Assembly (NCBI GenBank): GCA_003490145.1
Contig: QULQ01000015.1
Span: 4,119 to 68,118 of the forward strand
Length of the DNA stretch: 64,000 nucleotides
Reading direction: 5' to 3'
Source: Lachnospiraceae bacterium OM04-12BH
GTDB lineage: Bacteria > Bacillota > Clostridia > Lachnospirales > Lachnospiraceae
Shown: positions 34,265 to 43,896 of the stretch, piece after piece
Layout of the letters: each line of letters starts with the position of its first letter
Position numbering within the stretch: the stretch's first letter is position 1
The notes under the pieces: generated by a model
The model's input: the letters and a program-made list of their open reading frames with translations, nothing else
Databases searched by the model: none
What the model was told of the DNA's origin: nothing
Made by a program: the position numbers and the translations under genes

Positions 34265-36967
34265 ATGAAACAATTAACACTGGGAATACTGGCGCATGTA
34301 GATGCAGGAAAAACAACGCTTTCCGAAGCGCTGCTTTTCACTGCAGGCGCCATCAGGAAGGCAGGAAGAGTAGACAAGAAGGATGCCTTTCTTGACAATT
34401 ACGAGCTGGAAAGGGAAAGAGGGATCACGATCTTTTCCAAACAGGCGGTTTTTTCGTATGAGGATCTTCGGATCACGTTACTGGATACACCGGGACATGT
34501 AGATTTTTCCACAGAAATGGAGCGTACCCTTCAGGTACTGGATGCAGCAGTACTGCTGATCAGTGCAGCAGACGGGGTGCAGAGCCATACCAGAACCTTA
34601 TGGAAGTTGTTGGAAAGCTATCAGGTGCCGGTTTTTTTGTTTGTCAACAAAATGGATCAGCCGGGAGCGGATCAGGAAAAGATCCTTGCAGGGATACAGA
34701 ACCAGCTATCTGGAAACTGCGTGGATTTCACGCCCCTTGTGGGAGCGGCCGCTACCGAAAGCAAAGGAGCAGCACTGGAAGCGGATATGCAGGAAGCCAT
34801 GGAAGCAGTGGCCATATGTGATGAGGAGCTGTTAAACAGTTTTCTTACAGATGGCAGGATCAGTCAGGGGCAGCTCAGGGAAAAGATCGCAGAACGGAAG
34901 GTATTTCCCTGCCTGTTTGGTTCAGCATTGCGCCTGCAGGGAATAGAAGCACTTCTTTCCGCTATCGAAGCCTATGCGCCGGAGAAGACGTATCCGGAAG
35001 CATTTGGAGCAAGGGTGTTTAAGGTAACAAGGGACAGCCAGGGCAGCCGTCTGACCCATATGAAGATCACAGGTGGTACATTGAAAGCCAAAATGGAGCT
35101 TACCTGTGCAGAGGATAAAACAGAAAAGGTGAACCAGATCCGGGTCTATTCAGGAGAACGGTTTGAAGCAGTGAATGAGGCTGCGGCAGGCAGTGTCTGC
35201 GCGGTGACAGGACTGCTTGGAACCATGGCGGGACAGGGACTTGGCATGGAGAAAAATCTGGAAAGCCCATTTCTGACACCGGTATTGAGTTATTGCCTGC
35301 TGCTTCCGGAAGGAACAGATCCAATGGCGGTGATGCCAAAGCTGAAGGAGCTGGAGGAAGAGGATCCGGCGCTGTCCTTTACCTGGGAAGAGGAGCTTAA
35401 GGAGATCCATGTGCATGTCATGGGCGAGGTTCAGATGGAGATCCTGAAGGTACTGATCAGGGAACGCTTTGGACTGGAGATTGCTTTTGGAAAAGGAAGA
35501 ATTGTGTATAAGGAAACCATTGCCGACACGGTAGAGGGAGTAGGGCATTTTGAACCTCTGCGGCATTATGCCGAGGTACACCTTCTGCTTGAGCCGGGAG
35601 AGCCGGGGAGCGGTCTGCAGTTTGAGGCTGATTGCAGTGAGGATATCCTTGCCAGAAACTGGCAGAGACTGATCCTGACCCATCTGGAGGAAAAGCAGCA
35701 CAGAGGTGTCCTGACAGGCTCGGTGATCACCGACATGAAGATCACACTGGTATCCGGCAGGGCACATCAGAAGCATACAGAGGGCGGTGATTTCCGGAAG
35801 GCAACCTACCGTGCGGTCAGACAGGGACTGATGGAGGCCATGAGTGTGCTCCTGGAGCCTTACTATGAATTCCGGCTGGAAATTCCGGAGGAAATGACGG
35901 GACGGGCCATGACGGATATGGAAAAGCTTTTTGCTGACTTTACGCTGACAGAAAGGGCAGAGGGGCGCTGCGTGCTGTCAGGCTGTGCGCCGGTAGAGAC
36001 CATGCGTGACTATCAGAAGGAGGTATATGCCTACACCAGAGGACAGGGCAGTCTGACCGTCAGACTGAAAGGCTATATGCCCTGCCACAATGCAGATGAG
36101 GTGATTGAGGAGCGGCATTATGATCCGGAGGCAGACCTAAGGAATCCTGCCGGTTCTGTATTCTGCTCTCATGGAGCAGGCTTTGTAGTGCCATGGAATC
36201 AGGTAAAGGAATATATGCACGTGGAGAGCTGCTTCGCTGGTGACAGAAAGGCAATAGAGGAGAGTGCGTTTCAGGAGGAACTGGAGAAGCGCAAGGAAGC
36301 TGCCAGAAAGAGGGAAGAAAACCGAAGCGCATCCGGCGGGGAATATTTCCTTGGAACGGATGAGATCGATGCGATCCTGCAGCAGGCGACAGGAGCCGGC
36401 AGAGGCCTAGAGAAAAAGAAGGAAGGCTGGCAGAGACAGAGCCGCAGTACAGAAACCAGGCAGGCTGCGACGAGAGTCTATCAGGGACAGCCAAAGAAGG
36501 AGGAATATCTGCTGGTGGATGGCTACAATGTGATCTTTGCCTGGGAAGAGCTGAGTGCACTTTCCAAAGTGACACTGGATGGGGCGAGAGGCCGGCTTCT
36601 TGATATTCTCTGCGATTATCAGGCTATGAAGGGCTGCCGGCTGATCGTGGTCTTTGATGCCTACCGGTTAAAGGGACACCCGGAGGAAGCCTATGCTTAC
36701 CACAATATTTATGTGGTATATACAAAGGAGGCAGAAACAGCAGACCGCTATATAGAGCGTTTTGCCCATGATAACAGTAAGAAATATCAGATCACAGTGG
36801 CAACCTCTGACGGTCTTGAACAGATCATTATCCGGGGAGAGGGCTGCCGGCTTTTATCATCCAGGGATCTGCAGGCAGATGTGGAAAGACAGAAGGAACA
36901 GACCAGAGGGATCCTGGAAGAAAAAAAGGAACGCCAGCTTACCAGCGTTCCCAGAATAGATATATGA
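34265..36967 (+). CDS. TetM-like translation-factor GTPase fused to a NYN/YacP nuclease domain
   Basis: 900 residues. The N-terminal 640 resemble ribosomal protection proteins: [27 protein letters not shown] and NKMDQPG are the GTPase motifs, with EF-G-like domains after them. After a charged linker (about 670-740) a NYN/YacP-type domain starts at YLLVDGYNVIFAW (about 745) with VVFDAYR and TVATSDGLEQ, a fold of ribonucleases. Both halves are intact in one frame. The role is unknown; a ribosome-rescue or rRNA-processing job is an inference. Its 3' end overlaps the convergent gene by 29 bases. Confidence 0.9.
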   Translation: MKQLTLGILAHVDAGKTTLSEALLFTAGAIRKAGRVDKKDAFLDNYELERERGITIFSKQAVFSYEDLRITLLDTPGHVDFSTEMERTLQVLDAAVLLISAADGVQSHTRTLWKLLESYQVPVFLFVNKMDQPGADQEKILAGIQNQLSGNCVDFTPLVGAAATESKGAALEADMQEAMEAVAICDEELLNSFLTDGRISQGQLREKIAERKVFPCLFGSALRLQGIEALLSAIEAYAPEKTYPEAFGARVFKVTRDSQGSRLTHMKITGGTLKAKMELTCAEDKTEKVNQIRVYSGERFEAVNEAAAGSVCAVTGLLGTMAGQGLGMEKNLESPFLTPVLSYCLLLPEGTDPMAVMPKLKELEEEDPALSFTWEEELKEIHVHVMGEVQMEILKVLIRERFGLEIAFGKGRIVYKETIADTVEGVGHFEPLRHYAEVHLLLEPGEPGSGLQFEADCSEDILARNWQRLILTHLEEKQHRGVLTGSVITDMKITLVSGRAHQKHTEGGDFRKATYRAVRQGLMEAMSVLLEPYYEFRLEIPEEMTGRAMTDMEKLFADFTLTERAEGRCVLSGCAPVETMRDYQKEVYAYTRGQGSLTVRLKGYMPCHNADEVIEERHYDPEADLRNPAGSVFCSHGAGFVVPWNQVKEYMHVESCFAGDRKAIEESAFQEELEKRKEAARKREENRSASGGEYFLGTDEIDAILQQATGAGRGLEKKKEGWQRQSRSTETRQAATRVYQGQPKKEEYLLVDGYNVIFAWEELSALSKVTLDGARGRLLDILCDYQAMKGCRLIVVFDAYRLKGHPEEAYAYHNIYVVYTKEAETADRYIERFAHDNSKKYQITVATSDGLEQIIIRGEGCRLLSSRDLQADVERQKEQTRGILEEKKERQLTSVPRIDI

Positions 36968-38537
36968 TCTGAATCAGAAGTAATATGGCGAGGATGCCGC
37001 CGTTGATCAGATGCATCAGGAAAGGAGCAGCTTTTTTAGTGGCTCCTTTTTGACTGCACTGGTCTTTGGAAGATCCGCTGCCCTGCAGATAGTACTTGTT
37101 ACCAAGGCCAAGGGCAATGGAAATGTACATAAGGCATATTGTTACATAGCGGAAATCACTGCTGCAGGTATAAGGGTAGATCACAACAAAGGCTGCAAAG
37201 GAGATCAGCATGATCACATAGCCGGTCAGCAGAAATACCCGGTCTTCCAGACAGGTCTGCTTATTTAACAGCACAGCAATAAGAAGCACCGCCGTCAGGA
37301 CAGCCATGATCAGCGCCAGCACAAATACCACCTGGCAGAGGATCAGAAGAATATCGGACAGATCCGTAGGATATTCCTCAGCAAACAGGGAGGTATGCAT
37401 CATGATCGCCCAGGTATTGCAGCAGGCTTTTGCACTGATCGGATGGAACGGAAAGTCTAGATGAAGCTGTGACAGGGAAGGGATCCCAAGCCGTTCCCAG
37501 AGGGAAAAGGGCTCCGTATACATGGGAGAGGTTTCTCCAGGTACTGGTACACCGGGCTTTTCTGAGAAGCGGACAAGATTCCGGATGATCCATGATAAGC
37601 CGATGGGCATTACGATCACGGCAAAGATTGCATAATTTCTGATCCATGTCAGAAGTTCCCTTTTGTCCTTTTTGCGTATCACAGAGATGAAGTGCATCAG
37701 GAAGATGATCGCAAGCGGGATGGCAAGTACGGCACTGTTCAGCTTCGTGATCATGCCAAAGCCGATGATCAGAGCCAGAAATACCAGATTTTTCAGGCTT
37801 TTATCCCGGATGAAGCGTAAGGAAAAAAGCAGAGTCAGGCTCATAAACAGGATCGTCAGCATATCGTTGTTGACACTGCCTGCCATGATGATCGTAGCAG
37901 GATGGAACACAAGAAAGGCAAGTGCGATATACATGCCTTTTCCACTTACCTTCAGAAGCTTCAGGGTTCTCCACGTCACGACCATACACAGACAGGAGTA
38001 CAGCAGCGTCAGGATCTGCAGATTTTCAAAGGCAAGAGCCTCGGATACCCCCAGGAAAATATTCAGCTGCAGCCAAAGACAGGACAGAATATGATGCAGG
38101 GGTGGATGGTAATAACCAAACAGAGTATACGGATTGATATCGGGAAGCTTATGGAATTTGTAAATATATTCCACATAGCCGATGTGCCCCGGATTGATAA
38201 AGTCAGTACCCATACCGGTGAAGGCACCGGCATCATGCTGCCTGTCATACAGACCGGACAGAAGAACATAGGAAAGCCGAAGGAGCACACCAAGCAGGAT
38301 CATCATGGTTACAGCCGTGTCTTCGTGGGAAAGCAGCCCTTTCAGCCGGAAGCTATAAAGCATGGCAAAGTAGATAAGAAACAATATCGTCAGGAAGAAA
38401 ACCTGATGGTAATGGGTCATGGAAAGAAAACCATTTCCCTGCAGTACAGCACCAGACAGGCACAAAACTACGATCAGAAGAAGCTGCACCGTAAGGACTG
38501 ACATAGGTTTGAAAGAAAAGCTTTTGATTTTATTCAT
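36939..38537 (-). CDS. glycosyltransferase family 39-like membrane protein
   Basis: 532 residues with about eleven hydrophobic segments. After the first helices comes a short extracytoplasmic loop with DRQHDAGAF and YYHPPLHH, the acidic/His pattern of GT-C fold (PMT/ArnT-like) transferases that use polyprenyl-phosphate sugars. A SVNNDMLTILFM segment is also typical. It lies 16 bases downstream of the lipoprotein gene on the same strand, so both are probably one unit acting at the cell surface. Confidence 0.85.
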   Translation of the reverse strand: MNKIKSFSFKPMSVLTVQLLLIVVLCLSGAVLQGNGFLSMTHYHQVFFLTILFLIYFAMLYSFRLKGLLSHEDTAVTMMILLGVLLRLSYVLLSGLYDRQHDAGAFTGMGTDFINPGHIGYVEYIYKFHKLPDINPYTLFGYYHPPLHHILSCLWLQLNIFLGVSEALAFENLQILTLLYSCLCMVVTWRTLKLLKVSGKGMYIALAFLVFHPATIIMAGSVNNDMLTILFMSLTLLFSLRFIRDKSLKNLVFLALIIGFGMITKLNSAVLAIPLAIIFLMHFISVIRKKDKRELLTWIRNYAIFAVIVMPIGLSWIIRNLVRFSEKPGVPVPGETSPMYTEPFSLWERLGIPSLSQLHLDFPFHPISAKACCNTWAIMMHTSLFAEEYPTDLSDILLILCQVVFVLALIMAVLTAVLLIAVLLNKQTCLEDRVFLLTGYVIMLISFAAFVVIYPYTCSSDFRYVTICLMYISIALGLGNKYYLQGSGSSKDQCSQKGATKKAAPFLMHLINGGILAILLLIQIIYLFWERW

Positions 38538-38553
38538 GGCAGAGAAGCATCCT

Positions 38554-39600
38554 TTAATAAATAGTAGTCACATTTGTGATCTCGTTCTTGTCATTTACCT
38601 GAAAGCTCCAGATGGAGTGGCCGGGAAGCCGGTGTTCTGTCAGGTAATAGGTATCATCAATTCTGGAAATATAATAGGGAGTGCCGCCACCCACAAAGGA
38701 AGCATAAACATCCTCATAGCTTCCCTTTGCAAGGTCTGAGAGCTTCCTGGCACGGATCATGGTCGCGTATTCCTGATTGCCGGTGGCATCTGTCGAGATT
38801 GTCAGGTAGCAGTAATCACGGATAAAGGTAAGCTGTACCATGCCGGACATGCTGTCCGGAACGGGATATTCCTTCCTGACCTTGAAGGTATCAAGCTCTG
38901 CTTCGATAATGGAGGAATTACCGGATACAAAGTAAATGGTATCATCCTCTATGGTGAAGGATCTTACATAAACACCGTTCAGCGAAGGAATGGAACGTAC
39001 CTCTGTCAGATAAAGACCGGTATTATCGGCCGGTCTGCGAAGCAGGTACATTTCACCGCTTTCTGAGCTCCAGACGTAAAAGGTTTTTGTTTTTTCGTCA
39101 TAAACAATATAATGAGGTCTGTCCCCGATTTCTGTAAATTCCTGTGTTGGGAGAAAAACAGACTGTCCGTTTTCATTAACACCCTCTTCCATTACAAGTA
39201 CACGGTTATTCTCTGTATCATCGATCAGATAGACAAAGCCGTCACTGGCAAGGGTGTGCGGCATGCCAAGACCGGAGGCCATGATACGCCATTCATAGAG
39301 CGGATCGGTCAGATTTTCATTGTAGATGACCTGATTGTGATAGCAGTCCACGATAAAGTAGGTATCTTTAACCTTAGTGATATAGGTTGGGACGCTTAAC
39401 GTGGGATTCGGATTATCCGGAATTGCATTTAAGGTGGAGATATCAAAATCAATCCTGTCAGATTCTCGGATATAGGGATCGGTATCCGGATTGAAATAGG
39501 TGGCCTCCTTTTTTCCACACCCGGTGCATAAAAAAATGACCGGAAGAAGCAGTATCATCAGATGACAAAATCCGGCAGTAAAATTGTAAGTGTAGTTCAT
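38554..39600 (-). CDS. lipoprotein with repeated beta-propeller-like strands
   Basis: Start ATG 39600 (MNYTYNFTAGF) is preferred because GGAAAAGA precedes it; 39612 is an alternative. 348 residues with signal peptide and lipobox IFLCTGC, so it is anchored outside the membrane. The mature part has repeating beta-strand blocks such as DTYFIVDCYHNQVIYN, GFVYLIDDTENNRVLV and TKTFYVWSSES, suggesting a propeller. It is upstream of the GT39-like gene on the same strand. Confidence 0.8.
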   Translation of the reverse strand: MNYTYNFTAGFCHLMILLLPVIFLCTGCGKKEATYFNPDTDPYIRESDRIDFDISTLNAIPDNPNPTLSVPTYITKVKDTYFIVDCYHNQVIYNENLTDPLYEWRIMASGLGMPHTLASDGFVYLIDDTENNRVLVMEEGVNENGQSVFLPTQEFTEIGDRPHYIVYDEKTKTFYVWSSESGEMYLLRRPADNTGLYLTEVRSIPSLNGVYVRSFTIEDDTIYFVSGNSSIIEAELDTFKVRKEYPVPDSMSGMVQLTFIRDYCYLTISTDATGNQEYATMIRARKLSDLAKGSYEDVYASFVGGGTPYYISRIDDTYYLTEHRLPGHSIWSFQVNDKNEITNVTTIY

Positions 39601-39696
39601 ATTCTTTTCCATAAGGCTATTATAAAGATTTTACTTCCTTATGACAATAAAATTTTATATACTGATGATAAAAGGCATGTATCAAAGGAGAAGCAT

Positions 39697-40782
39697 ATGA
39701 CAGGACATTATGAAAATAAAGAATTCCGGATTTTATCGGCGATCGGTATGATTCTGGTCGTGGCAGGACATCTTGGCTTCAATGTGTTTGATGTTGGAGG
39801 CCTGTTTCCCTATTATTCCTTCCATGTATTTGTTTTTTTGTTTGTATCCGGTTATTTTTATAAAAAGGAGGCAGAGAAAGGGATCGGAAGCTACCTGGCC
39901 GGAAAAGTGGTATCACTGCTTCTTCCTTATTATATATTCAATGTGGTCTATGGTGTGCTGGCGGCAGTGCTGCATCATGCGGGCTTCAGTATTGGTCAGG
40001 AACTGTCTTTTTATTCACTGGTTCTGGCTCCCTTTGATGGGGGGCATCAGTTTATGTATCAGTTCCCGGCATGGTTTGTGCCGGTACTCTTCCTGATCGA
40101 GGTGATCAATGTCTGTATGAGAAAGGTGTTGTCACTCATCCGTCTTAACAATGAATGGCTGATTTTCAGCCTGTGCCTTCTCGCCGGTATCCTTACGGTC
40201 TGGCTTGCGGATGGCGGTCATGTATATGGCTGGTACAGGATACCCGGGAGACTGCTGTTCATGCTGCCGGGCTATGAGCTTGGCTGTCTCTACAGGCAGA
40301 AGCTTGAAAGACTGGATACCCTGCCACATGCGGTTTACTTTGCTGCTGTTATGGGAATTCAGCTGTTGATCTCTGTTTTTTCGGGAGGACTGGCATTCAG
40401 TGCAGTCTGGGTGACCAGCTTTGCCAATGGACCCTTCGTTCCCTATCTGACAGTGATCACAGGGATTGCTTTCTGGCTGCGGGTAGCAAGAATCCTGCAG
40501 GATATCCCTGTTCTGGCAGGAAAGCTTGTGACGATCGGACGCTATACCTATTCTATTATGATGCACCATATATTTGCGTTTTTTCTGGTGAAAACAGTAT
40601 TCTACTGGATATCCAGGCTGACGCCGCTCTGTCAGGAGTTTGATGCTGCTATGTATTTTTCGGAAATTAACTTTGTTTATCTGCCTGGCGGTGCAGAGGC
40701 GGCCAAATGGCTCTATCTTTTTGCCGGGATTGGTCTGCCGCTGCTGTTCTCCTTTGCTGTGGAAAGACTCAGGAGAGATTGA
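39697..40782 (+). CDS. membrane acyltransferase (acyltransferase 3 family)
   Basis: Start ATG 39697 after AAAGGAG (39684-39690); the longer upstream frame overlaps the opposite gene and is rejected. 361 residues with about ten helices. The N-terminal FRILSAIGMILVVAGHLGF is the conserved first helix with catalytic His, and VFVFLFVSGYFYKK follows. Such enzymes O-acylate cell-surface sugars or lipids, in keeping with the adjacent glycosyltransferase and lipoprotein. Confidence 0.88.
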   Translation: MTGHYENKEFRILSAIGMILVVAGHLGFNVFDVGGLFPYYSFHVFVFLFVSGYFYKKEAEKGIGSYLAGKVVSLLLPYYIFNVVYGVLAAVLHHAGFSIGQELSFYSLVLAPFDGGHQFMYQFPAWFVPVLFLIEVINVCMRKVLSLIRLNNEWLIFSLCLLAGILTVWLADGGHVYGWYRIPGRLLFMLPGYELGCLYRQKLERLDTLPHAVYFAAVMGIQLLISVFSGGLAFSAVWVTSFANGPFVPYLTVITGIAFWLRVARILQDIPVLAGKLVTIGRYTYSIMMHHIFAFFLVKTVFYWISRLTPLCQEFDAAMYFSEINFVYLPGGAEAAKWLYLFAGIGLPLLFSFAVERLRRD

Positions 40783-40865
40783 CACTGAAATCGCACTTGA
40801 CAGAGCCGGTACCTGGTGATATGCTGACTATACTTACCGATTAGAGAAAACAGAAGAAGGAAACA

Positions 40866-40902
40866 GTGACCTGTCTATGGAAAGCATAGGCGGGTCTTTT
40901 TG
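40866..40902 (+). terminator. terminator after the acyltransferase gene
   Basis: GACCTGTCTATG-GAAAG-CATAGGCGGGTC (one G-T and one mismatch) followed by TTTTTG, about 85 bases after the stop codon. Confidence 0.75.
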
Positions 40903-41011
40903 TTGTCTGCAGCCGGAAAGCTGTTTATAGGACAGACCGGGAAATGCTTCCGGGACAGAAAAGAAGACACGCTGTAAATTTCATGTATGTGATTATCGAA
41001 AGGAAAAGAAA

Positions 41012-42832
41012 ATGAAAAAGAGAATCGTACGCTACAAAAGAAAAAAAGTATATGCCCTGTCAAAAAGGTTTGTTGCAGTGGCAGCAGCCCTGACGCTGGC
41101 AGTCCTGGTGCCGGTGAATGTGAAAGCAGAGGAGGAAGGCTCTGAGACACCGCAGAATCAGGTCATTCATTATGTGTACCACTGTCATGCCGGAAACGAG
41201 ACAGCAGAAGGCGGCTGTTATCACTGGGCTGTTTATCATGCCCATCAGGGAAATGAAGAAGATGGCGGTCCCTGCTATGGAAAGCCCATATACCATGCCC
41301 ATCAGGGCAGTGAAGCAGAGGGAGGAATCTGTTATCAGACACCGATCTGCCATGAGCACAGCGGCAATCCACAGGAAGGAGGCGGCTGCTTTGTACCCGT
41401 ATACCACAGTCATTCCGGAGGCTGCTATAAAACGGTATCAAGCAGTGAATATGGCTGCAGTACAGTGAGATGGTGGGACACCTCTGACGGAGACTATGAG
41501 GGACATGATTACAAATACTATGAGATGTCCTGTGGAAGGACCATACATGGAACCAATTCCTCCCATACGCATACAGTGACGGTCTGCAACAGGGGAGGGA
41601 GCATTGAAAGATATACCCTTGGGTGCGGTAAGACAGAGGAAACTCCGGAGAGCTATGTCTTTGACTGTCAGAAGAAACCGGGGCTGACGATCGATTCCTA
41701 TGAATTCGACTGCCAAAAGACGACAGATACCATTGATGGTTACAAGCTTGCCTGTGGTATGGATGAACAGACAAGAGTAGGAAAAATCATATTGACAGAG
41801 GTGCCAATGGAGGACAGAAAGAAAGCGTCGGTTAAGGCAGCTTTCGAGGATCTGACCGGCGGGCAGCTGACACTTTCTGAAAATCCCTTCTGCTGGAAGG
41901 ATAAAAGCGGTAATCTGATATCCAATGATCTGGAAGCAGTGGTAGATAAAAACGGGGATTATAGCTTTCAGGTGGATATTACCAATGAGGATGTAAGCAA
42001 GGGAGATCTGTCTGCAGCGATCAGTATCAGCAGCATTTATGTTCCGGCTTCCGGAGGTGGAAATGGTGATGGCGGCAGCGGTAGCGGGAATGATGGTGAT
42101 GGAAGCCATGGCGGAAATGGAAGCGGAGGCGATGGAGGTGACGGAAATGACCAGGACGCAGGCACTTCTCCTTCCGCATCTCCATCAGCATCGCCTTCTC
42201 CATCAGCATCGCCTTCTCCATCAGCAACACCTGCACCTTCAAGGGTTCCGGAAACTGCCGGTGGTAAAGGACATGGCAGCAATGGAAAGGGAAGCAGCGG
42301 GGCAGAAACAGAGGATGACAGCCGTACCGGAAGCTGGTGGCCGAGGGAAACCGGAGAAACAGAAATACCGGATATGCTGGCAGAGACAGAAACCGTAGTA
42401 CTTCCTGAAATTGCAGCAAACCGTGAGATAGAAACCGAGGAGATCACCGGCAGGGAGGATAATGGCAGTGGAAATATCATTGGAAAAATTCTGTCAGCAG
42501 GGGCAGTGAAGGTGATTGGAATCACCTTTGGCGCATTACTGACACTGACGGGACTTTCTGCACTTATCTATTTTCTGTGTATGAGTGTAAGGGTCTATAA
42601 TGATCAGGGGCAGGGAAAATGGAAATATCTCGGCAGATATGCCGTAAAGCTCGATGAGGATGGTTACCGGCTCACGATTACGGAATCTGCGGTGGAAAGA
42701 TCTGTGTCAAACAGGTACCGTATCAGACCGGATCTGTTCGGACTGTTTAAGAAAGAGGAGGAACTGCTTGTCCGGAAAGAAGAAAGGGCAGTGTCTGTGC
42801 AGATTCAGAAGGAAATAGTCATTACTGTATAA
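41012..42832 (+). CDS. large surface protein with His/Cys-rich repeats, Ser-Pro stalk and C-terminal membrane helix
   Basis: 606 residues; ATG after AAAGGAAAAG. A signal peptide (about 1-40) is followed by five to six repeats of the form Y-H-x-H-x-G-N/S-x(2)-E-G-G-x-C-Y (about 52-145). A Cys-rich domain comes next with C-G-R, C-N-R, GCGKT, DCQKK, DCQKT, ACGMD spaced about 18 residues apart (to about 250). Then a Gly-rich region, a tandem Ser-Pro stalk (384-410), one membrane helix (about 499-526) and an 80-residue cytoplasmic tail. I recognise no named family; metal binding is an inference. Confidence 0.75.
   Translation: MKKRIVRYKRKKVYALSKRFVAVAAALTLAVLVPVNVKAEEEGSETPQNQVIHYVYHCHAGNETAEGGCYHWAVYHAHQGNEEDGGPCYGKPIYHAHQGSEAEGGICYQTPICHEHSGNPQEGGGCFVPVYHSHSGGCYKTVSSSEYGCSTVRWWDTSDGDYEGHDYKYYEMSCGRTIHGTNSSHTHTVTVCNRGGSIERYTLGCGKTEETPESYVFDCQKKPGLTIDSYEFDCQKTTDTIDGYKLACGMDEQTRVGKIILTEVPMEDRKKASVKAAFEDLTGGQLTLSENPFCWKDKSGNLISNDLEAVVDKNGDYSFQVDITNEDVSKGDLSAAISISSIYVPASGGGNGDGGSGSGNDGDGSHGGNGSGGDGGDGNDQDAGTSPSASPSASPSPSASPSPSATPAPSRVPETAGGKGHGSNGKGSSGAETEDDSRTGSWWPRETGETEIPDMLAETETVVLPEIAANREIETEEITGREDNGSGNIIGKILSAGAVKVIGITFGALLTLTGLSALIYFLCMSVRVYNDQGQGKWKYLGRYAVKLDEDGYRLTITESAVERSVSNRYRIRPDLFGLFKKEEELLVRKEERAVSVQIQKEIVITV
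42179..42229 (+). repeat. 18-bp tandem repeat encoding the Ser-Pro stalk
   Basis: TCTCCATCAGCATCGCCT occurs twice in tandem (42179-42196, 42197-42214) plus a partial third copy, in frame, encoding Ser-Pro-Ser-Ala-Ser-Pro. Copy number is likely to vary between strains. Confidence 0.85.
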
Positions 42833-42857
42833 AATACACATGTTTCGCATAAAGAAC

Positions 42858-42945
42858 TTGATTTTGACTGGAGAAAGTGATAGACTACCTATGATTCAAA
42901 GGGAATAATTCCCGAGGATAGATAATTTGGCTGCATAAATATGCA
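42858..42945 (+). promoter_or_regulatory. promoter and operator-like palindrome of the amino-acid ABC transporter
   Basis: TTGATT (42858-42863) and TAGACT (42881-42886), 17 bases apart, precede two downstream dyads: GGGAATAATTCCC (42901-42913) and TGCATA-AA-TATGCA (42932-42945). The second resembles ArgR-type sites only loosely. Both lie in the untranslated leader, so a roadblock type of control is possible. Confidence 0.45.
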
Positions 42946-42971
42946 CCCAAGATTTTCAGGAGGAGAAAATT

Positions 42972-43862
42972 ATGAAAAAAGTATTGGCAGCAGTCGTAAC
43001 AATGGCAATGACAATGAGCCTGCTTACTGCATGCGGAAGCACAGCAGCTTCTACAGATGAAGCGGCAGAGACAACAGAGGCAACAGAAGCAACAGAAGCT
43101 TCTACAGATGAAACAGCTGAAGCAGAAACACCTGTTGAGGAAGCAGCAGATGAAGCTGAGGTTGCAGAGGCAGCTGAGAGTGAGGCACTGGCAGACGGTG
43201 TACTGACAGTAGGTACCAACGCAGAGTTCCCGCCTTTCGAGTATGTAGATGACAATGGTGAGGCAGATGGCTTTGATATGGCTCTTTGCAAGGCAATCGG
43301 TGAGAAGCTTGGTGTAGAGGTTAAGATTGAGAATATGGAGTTTGCTTCCCTGGTATCTTCTATCGGCAGCAAGATCGATATCGCAGCAGCTGGTATGACA
43401 GTAACAGATGAGAGAAAGGAAAGCGTAGACTTCTCCAATCCTTATTATGAAGCAGTTCAGTATGTGATCGTTTCTGCAGATTCTGATATTGCAACAGCAG
43501 ATGACCTGAAGGATAAGACAATCGGTGTCCAGCTGGGTACAACAGGTGATTTTATCGCAGAGGAATATACAAGCAACGTGGCACAGTACAACAAGGCTGT
43601 AGATGCTGTTAACGATCTGGTAAACGGCAAGGTTGACGTTGTTATCATCGACAAGAATCCTGCACTTGTATTTGAGACCAAGTTCGAAGGCAAGGTAAAG
43701 GCAATCGAAGGTGCACAGTTTGGATTTGAGACAGAGGAATATGCGATCGCACTGCCCAAGGGAGACACCGCACTTGCTGATGCTGTCAATGGAGCCGTTG
43801 ATGAGCTGAAGGCTGATGGTACCTTTGATGAACTTGTAAAAACTTATATTGAAGCTGAATAA
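42972..43862 (+). CDS. amino-acid ABC transporter substrate-binding lipoprotein
   Basis: 296 residues; ATG after GGAGGAG. Signal peptide with lipobox SLLTAC, then a 50-residue Ala/Glu/Thr linker (AETTEATEATEAS-like) that works as a spacer, then the family 3 solute-binding fold: VLTVGTNAEFPPFEYVDDNG, GFDMALCKAIGEKLGV, AGMTVTDERKESVDFS. Specific for a polar or aromatic amino acid; the substrate is not readable. Permease and ATPase follow. Confidence 0.93.
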   Translation: MKKVLAAVVTMAMTMSLLTACGSTAASTDEAAETTEATEATEASTDETAEAETPVEEAADEAEVAEAAESEALADGVLTVGTNAEFPPFEYVDDNGEADGFDMALCKAIGEKLGVEVKIENMEFASLVSSIGSKIDIAAAGMTVTDERKESVDFSNPYYEAVQYVIVSADSDIATADDLKDKTIGVQLGTTGDFIAEEYTSNVAQYNKAVDAVNDLVNGKVDVVIIDKNPALVFETKFEGKVKAIEGAQFGFETEEYAIALPKGDTALADAVNGAVDELKADGTFDELVKTYIEAE

Positions 43863-43896
43863 AAAATAAGATACAATATAGGAAATAAGGATGATC

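Noticed and set aside
42179..42229. Short tandem repeats, at first sight CRISPR-like
   Set aside because: The 18-bp units are directly adjacent without spacers and encode Ser-Pro codons in frame of a surface protein.
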